This document shows, piece after piece, positions 57,701 to 64,000 of a stretch of 64,000 nt of DNA. Both the position numbers and the translations under genes were made by a program. The DNA is from Syngnathus acus (taxonomy: Eukaryota > Chordata > Actinopteri > Syngnathiformes > Syngnathidae), in the NCBI RefSeq assembly GCF_901709675.1, contig NC_051088.1, forward strand, positions 23,874,193-23,938,192. Reading direction: 5' to 3'. The notes under the pieces are model-generated. The model had not been told where the DNA came from, searched no databases, and was given only the letters and a program-made list of their open reading frames with translations. Within the stretch, counting starts at the first letter, position 1, and each line of letters begins with the position of its first letter.

Positions 57701-60700
57701 ACTTTTCTGCACCGTGGCCAAATTCTCCCAATAGTTAGCGCACGTCTTCTTTTGTGAGCCACAGGGACTGTTTAGCTTGCCTAATTGGAGAGCAAATGCT
57801 AAGACGTTCACACAACATCCCTGAGTGGACTTTATACACAGGTACCTCATTAAAGGTAGGCAGGATTTTGATGAGACCTCACAGAATGCAGGAAGGTCTT
57901 CGAAAACACAGTAGGGGCAGTGTTTGTGTGTGTGTTGGGGGAAATTAGGATTCTGTTCTGGTCCACAAACACTTTCAAACAGTACACGCAAGATGGTGAG
58001 AAAAAAGAGAATCCATCTTTTTTTTTTTTTTTATACGACGTCCTCATTAGTGTTGCGGGTGAGCTGGCGTCTATCCCAGCTGATGAGAGGCGGGGTACTC
58101 CCTGGGCTAGTTGCCAACTCTTTGCAGGGCACATGCTGGAAAAACAAACGAGCTCCATATTCACACGTCCTGCTGATGATGACGTCACCCACGACATTAC
58201 GTCAAGGGCGAACGACGCCATTTTGAAACGATAGACAACATTTAAGACACATCGTCGTTAAACAAGAATGTTTGGATGCTATGTAATTTTTACAACACTC
58301 CTTGGTATTTTTAATGGGTCTTTATCTTTACTATTTTTTGCTGCATATCAGATTTTTGTTGTTTCTTAACAGTCTTCAATTTACTCAACACGCACATTTT
58401 AGTACCCAGAGAAAATTCATGCTAGCACACAATGAGCATGAAAACTCAATTTGTACTGCGAGGCAGACGTGCTGACCGTGTTAACCGAGAGAGAGGATAA
58501 ACAAGAAGAACATATTTTTTCGATCTTTTACAAAAGGGAAAAATAACGTTCACGTGGCCACGCAGGGAGTCAAAACATCCCTCATTGCTCAAAAGCGGCT
58601 TGCATGCTCACTCAAACACGCCATTGGTACGCCGAGTCACACGCTAACAAACTTCCCATCTGGAGAGTCTGATGACATGATTGGAAGGCGGCGCACGATT
58701 CTAATTCAGGCTGCACCGCCTTGAGCCCTTCCCCCGCGGAGTCGGAGATGTAGCCTCACAACAGGGGCGCCCGTCCCCACAGTTAAGCCCGACATCACAG
58801 AAGAAGAACATCGCAGTAAAAGAGAGGCAAAGAAGACACGGCTGGCAGAACTTTCACTTTTGGTAACAATGACGACGGCGAGCCGTACGTGATTATTCAT
58901 GAATCCGAATGTAAACTTGTAAAATGTCACTTTTTACCTGGAATGTGAAGTCAGCCAACCAAATTGAAGATTCAAAATAGTGTCTCATTTCTGCAGAAAA
59001 AAGAAAACTGACATAAATGTGCTGCATCTCAATTTCTTGTGACCACCACCAAAGCATTTTTATCAGGGGAAATTTGGATTCACAAGGTCAAATGATATAT
59101 ATATATATGCACCAATTGCATCAAATGTGGCCTCAGTTCAAGTCTCCCCCTGACACATAAAGTAACATTACAAAATTGAATGTGCATGAGTCATCATCAG
59201 TGAATTCCAAAGCGTCGGGCGCTGTCTTTCGTCCCTGCCACCGGTCCGCCGAAACACATTAAACTCCCATCAGGGGACCCCTGGGATTGTATTTTCACCC
59301 CTGCCGCGTTCCACTAATGGGAGAAGCAGAATAGGAAAAATCCGTCATGGTTTAGCCGCACCAGTGATGGTCCGTGGGTTGGCCGGGCCAAAAGAAGGCC
59401 TCAGCTTTGCTCAAAGGCGCCTATTGATCTGCGAGAAGCCGCTGCGAATTACCCAAACGTGGAGGGAATCATAACGAGGGAAAGATGCAAGTTTGGTTTA
59501 GCACATTTCTCATGCCAATTGGTGAACACACACACACACACGCGCGCAGAGAGAAATACTCACACATTTGGCATTCAAGTTACCCGAGCCACGCAGAAGA
59601 AAATCATCTTGTGAGGAATCCAATTATTTCCCTTCAGCGATGAGACAATCTTGACAATGAATGCAGAATTAATTTGAAGTTGCCTCAAGGTTGGAAGCGC
59701 CCCTCTTTGTTCCCACTAAAGATGTCATTGTATTGCCGACCGGCTGGCTGTATTTATGAATTCTTTAGCGCTTTTTTTTTTTTTTAAAAGAACTGTGAGA
59801 CTGTTAGAAATCGCACGTCGCGACATACGATAACAAAAGCAGATTCTCACTTCCGCAGCTGCACATCTTTTTTTTTTTTCTTTCTCGCCGCTGGACCGCT
59901 CTCCTCCTGATTGCGCTCGGCGCTTCTGCCAAGTGGGAGGTTGGGCGCCCGCAGCGGGTCGGTGATTATCCGACCCCACGCTGGGCCCTGCTGATGGCAA
60001 GAATCACCTTCCCGACCTTGCTCGTCGATCGCCCAATGCTACCCGGGCTCCGCTCCGCGCTAATCATCCCGACACCGAGTCGCAGTCGGCGTCAGGACGC
60101 TGCCGGGAATCTCTCAAGGTGTTTTTTTTTTTTGCGCTTGCCACTAAATGTTGAGTGTGGCTTCTGCAACACAGTTCCTGATTTAAGGGCGAGAAAGGTT
60201 TGACCTGCTGTGTGGACGGCTGAGCGCTGACTTTACACATCAGTCGGCTTTAAAGCTTTCAAGTTTATATTATATGCAGCTCTTAATAACGTCATCTTTT
60301 TTTTTTCTTCTCCCGTCCCATCCAAACTTCTGTGTGTAATTGCTGGAGAATTATTTTTGGCAGGCGGTATTACGAGAGCTATAAAAGCTAATGGATCATA
60401 GATGGAACTGACGAGAGACGACTGACCTTTCCTTGTACAGGAAGCGGACGTTGTTTGAAATACTGCACTTGAATGTTGGCAACTTGACCGTGGAGTTGGG
60501 TGGGTGACGGATGATTGATTGGCGGGATTTAGTTTGATGATACGACGGGGTGGAACGTCAGCCAAAGAGAAAGTTGTCTCTACTTTCTTCTTCTTTACTG
60601 TAGCCAGAAAAAGTGCTTTCAATATATTTGAAAATGTTTACTCTCTTTTTAAAAGAGAACATCACTCACTGGTTTTTTTTTTTCAAAGGTCTGCAGTTTG

Positions 60701-60796
60701 CAGGAAATGCCGAAACTCTTGACAAGGACGAGAAAATTGGATGAAATTATATCCCAATAGTAGCCAGCCGATGCCATTTCAACTACTTATATATAC

Positions 60797-60827
<31 letters not shown>
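54755..60827. other. intergenic region upstream of lancl1, no gene seen
   Basis: Six kb with only short unconvincing frames. The lancl1 promoter presumably lies within the first few hundred bases. In human the next gene is CPS1, but I recognise no CPS1 exon here. Short poly-A/T runs and small AT or AC tracts occur (59098-59109, 59529-59544). Conserved non-coding elements could be present but cannot be recognised by eye. Confidence 0.6.
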
Positions 60828-60829
<2 letters not shown>

Positions 60830-61365
60830 CACTACCGTTCAAAAGTTTGGGGTCACAAAATTGTTTGGGTGACCCCAAACTTTTGAACGGTAGTGTAAAT
60901 ATTATTATAATAAAATATTATGAATTAAATATTATAAATTATATTTTATATTTGTATAAGATTATATATAATGTATGAATAAAAGTATACATATATATTA
61001 TAAGATTTTTTACACAGAAGATTATATATATAATCTATAAATAATTATCTAAATAAATATTTACACTACCGTTCAAAAGTTTGGGGTCACCCAAACAATT
61101 TTGTGACCCCAAACTTTTGAACGGTAGTGTAAATATTATTATAATAAAATATTATGAATTAAATATTATAAATTATATTTTATATTTGTATAAGATTATA
61201 TATAATGTATGAATAAAAGTATACATATATATTATAAGATTTTTTACACAGAAGATTATATATATAATCTATAAATAATTATCTAAATAAATATATACAC
61301 TACCGTTCAAAAGTTTGGGGTCACCCAAACAATTTTGTGACCCCAAACTTTTGAACGGTAGTGTA
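60828..61365. repeat. composite hairpin satellite, three hairpins with 234-bp period
   Basis: Three near-perfect 70-bp palindromes lie at 60828-60897, 61062-61131 and 61296-61365. Each has arms beginning TACACTACCGTTCAAAAG and an asymmetric centre (AAAATTGTTTGG or its complement). They are separated by two nearly identical 164-bp AT-rich spacers, giving an exact 234-bp period. The arms resemble the terminal repeats of fish Tc1-like elements, so each palindrome may be two abutting terminal repeats. A second copy in inverted orientation is at 22520-22823. Confidence 0.85.
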
Positions 61366-63560
<2,195 letters not shown>

Positions 63561-63886
63561 CAGTGATCCCTTGCTACTTCGCGTTTCGTTTATCGCGGCT
63601 GCACTACATCGCGGATTTTTTGTCCAAATTAAAAATACATTTAAAAGTCCAAATAAAACTTCTAAATTGAGGAAACATGTGTCTAACCTTTAGGACAATG
63701 TAGTATTGCTCCAAATGTTCGTTTACATTCCTTTAGAAGTCCGTTTTCGCGTGTTAACACGATCGCGAATTAGCATCTTTCCGCTAACTCGTTAGCCTGC
63801 CCAGTACTTCTTGTTGGTGACCGCGGATTTCACTTATCGCGGGTGGTTTTTGGAACCAATTATCCGCGATAAACGAGGGATTACTG
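63561..63886. mobile_element. pogo/Tigger-like MITE, copy 2
   Basis: Same family and same orientation as the copy at 25316-25651, very similar over its length, including CGCGAATTAGCATCTTTCCG and ACTCGTTAGCCTGCCCAG. TA dinucleotides flank it (63559-63560, 63887-63888). The high similarity of the two copies suggests recent activity. Confidence 0.8.
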
Positions 63887-64000
63887 TACTGTATTTGGAC
63901 TTCCGTGTTCTGATTTATAATATGAATGAATTTTACACGGCATCACCTATCGAACAAACGACTTCACGAACATTTCTACGACATAAAGTACAGTAGTCTA

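Noticed and set aside
57599-58234. Overlapping 100-130-residue frames on both strands
   Set aside because: No family resemblance, and all are interrupted by poly-T/A and simple sequence. Treated as intergenic.

Overview
The window is vertebrate nuclear DNA, almost certainly from a teleost fish with a fairly compact genome (percomorph-like, which is inference). It has small GT-AG introns, several dispersed DNA-transposon fragments, long AT and AC microsatellites, and five intron-rich genes whose predicted proteins are close to known vertebrate families. All five genes lie on the minus strand. There are no bacterial-type operons, rRNA or tRNA genes, or CRISPR arrays.

Layout from low to high coordinate: unc80 (50-19267; the first 42 coding exons, with the 3' third of the gene beyond the left edge); map2 (coding 20896-30955, with non-coding 5' exons and a promoter probably near 43200-43400); acadl (44378-47992, ten exons, complete); a fast skeletal myosin alkali light chain of MLC3F type (49508-51026, six exons, complete); lancl1 (52574-54754, nine coding exons, complete). 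From 54755 to the right edge I see no gene. I worked out exon boundaries by hand from reading-frame continuity, AG/GT signals and recalled family sequence. For each of the five genes the listed exon lengths sum to an intact frame.

The five genes are also neighbours in the human 2q34 block (MAP2-UNC80-RPE-KANSL1L-ACADL-MYL1-LANCL1-CPS1). Here the order read along the minus strand is lancl1, myl1, acadl, map2, unc80, all co-oriented, and rpe and kansl1l are absent from between them. One sub-block has therefore been inverted or moved relative to the human arrangement. The genes do not form one pathway: unc80 (sodium-leak channel complex) and map2 (dendritic microtubules) are neuronal, acadl is mitochondrial beta-oxidation, the light chain is fast-muscle contractile, and lancl1 is a glutathione-binding LanC-like protein.

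Points of most interest: map2 encodes five tandem microtubule-binding repeats rather than three or four, has a large projection-domain exon much shorter than the mammalian one, and seems to lack the N-terminal PKA-RII docking helix. There are well-formed candidate microexons in unc80 (15 nt) and map2 (9 nt). A composite AT-rich/hairpin satellite with a 234-bp period occurs in inverted orientation 38 kb apart. A hAT element with a perfect 8-bp target-site duplication sits in an acadl intron. I found no convincing evidence of a wholly new biological system.
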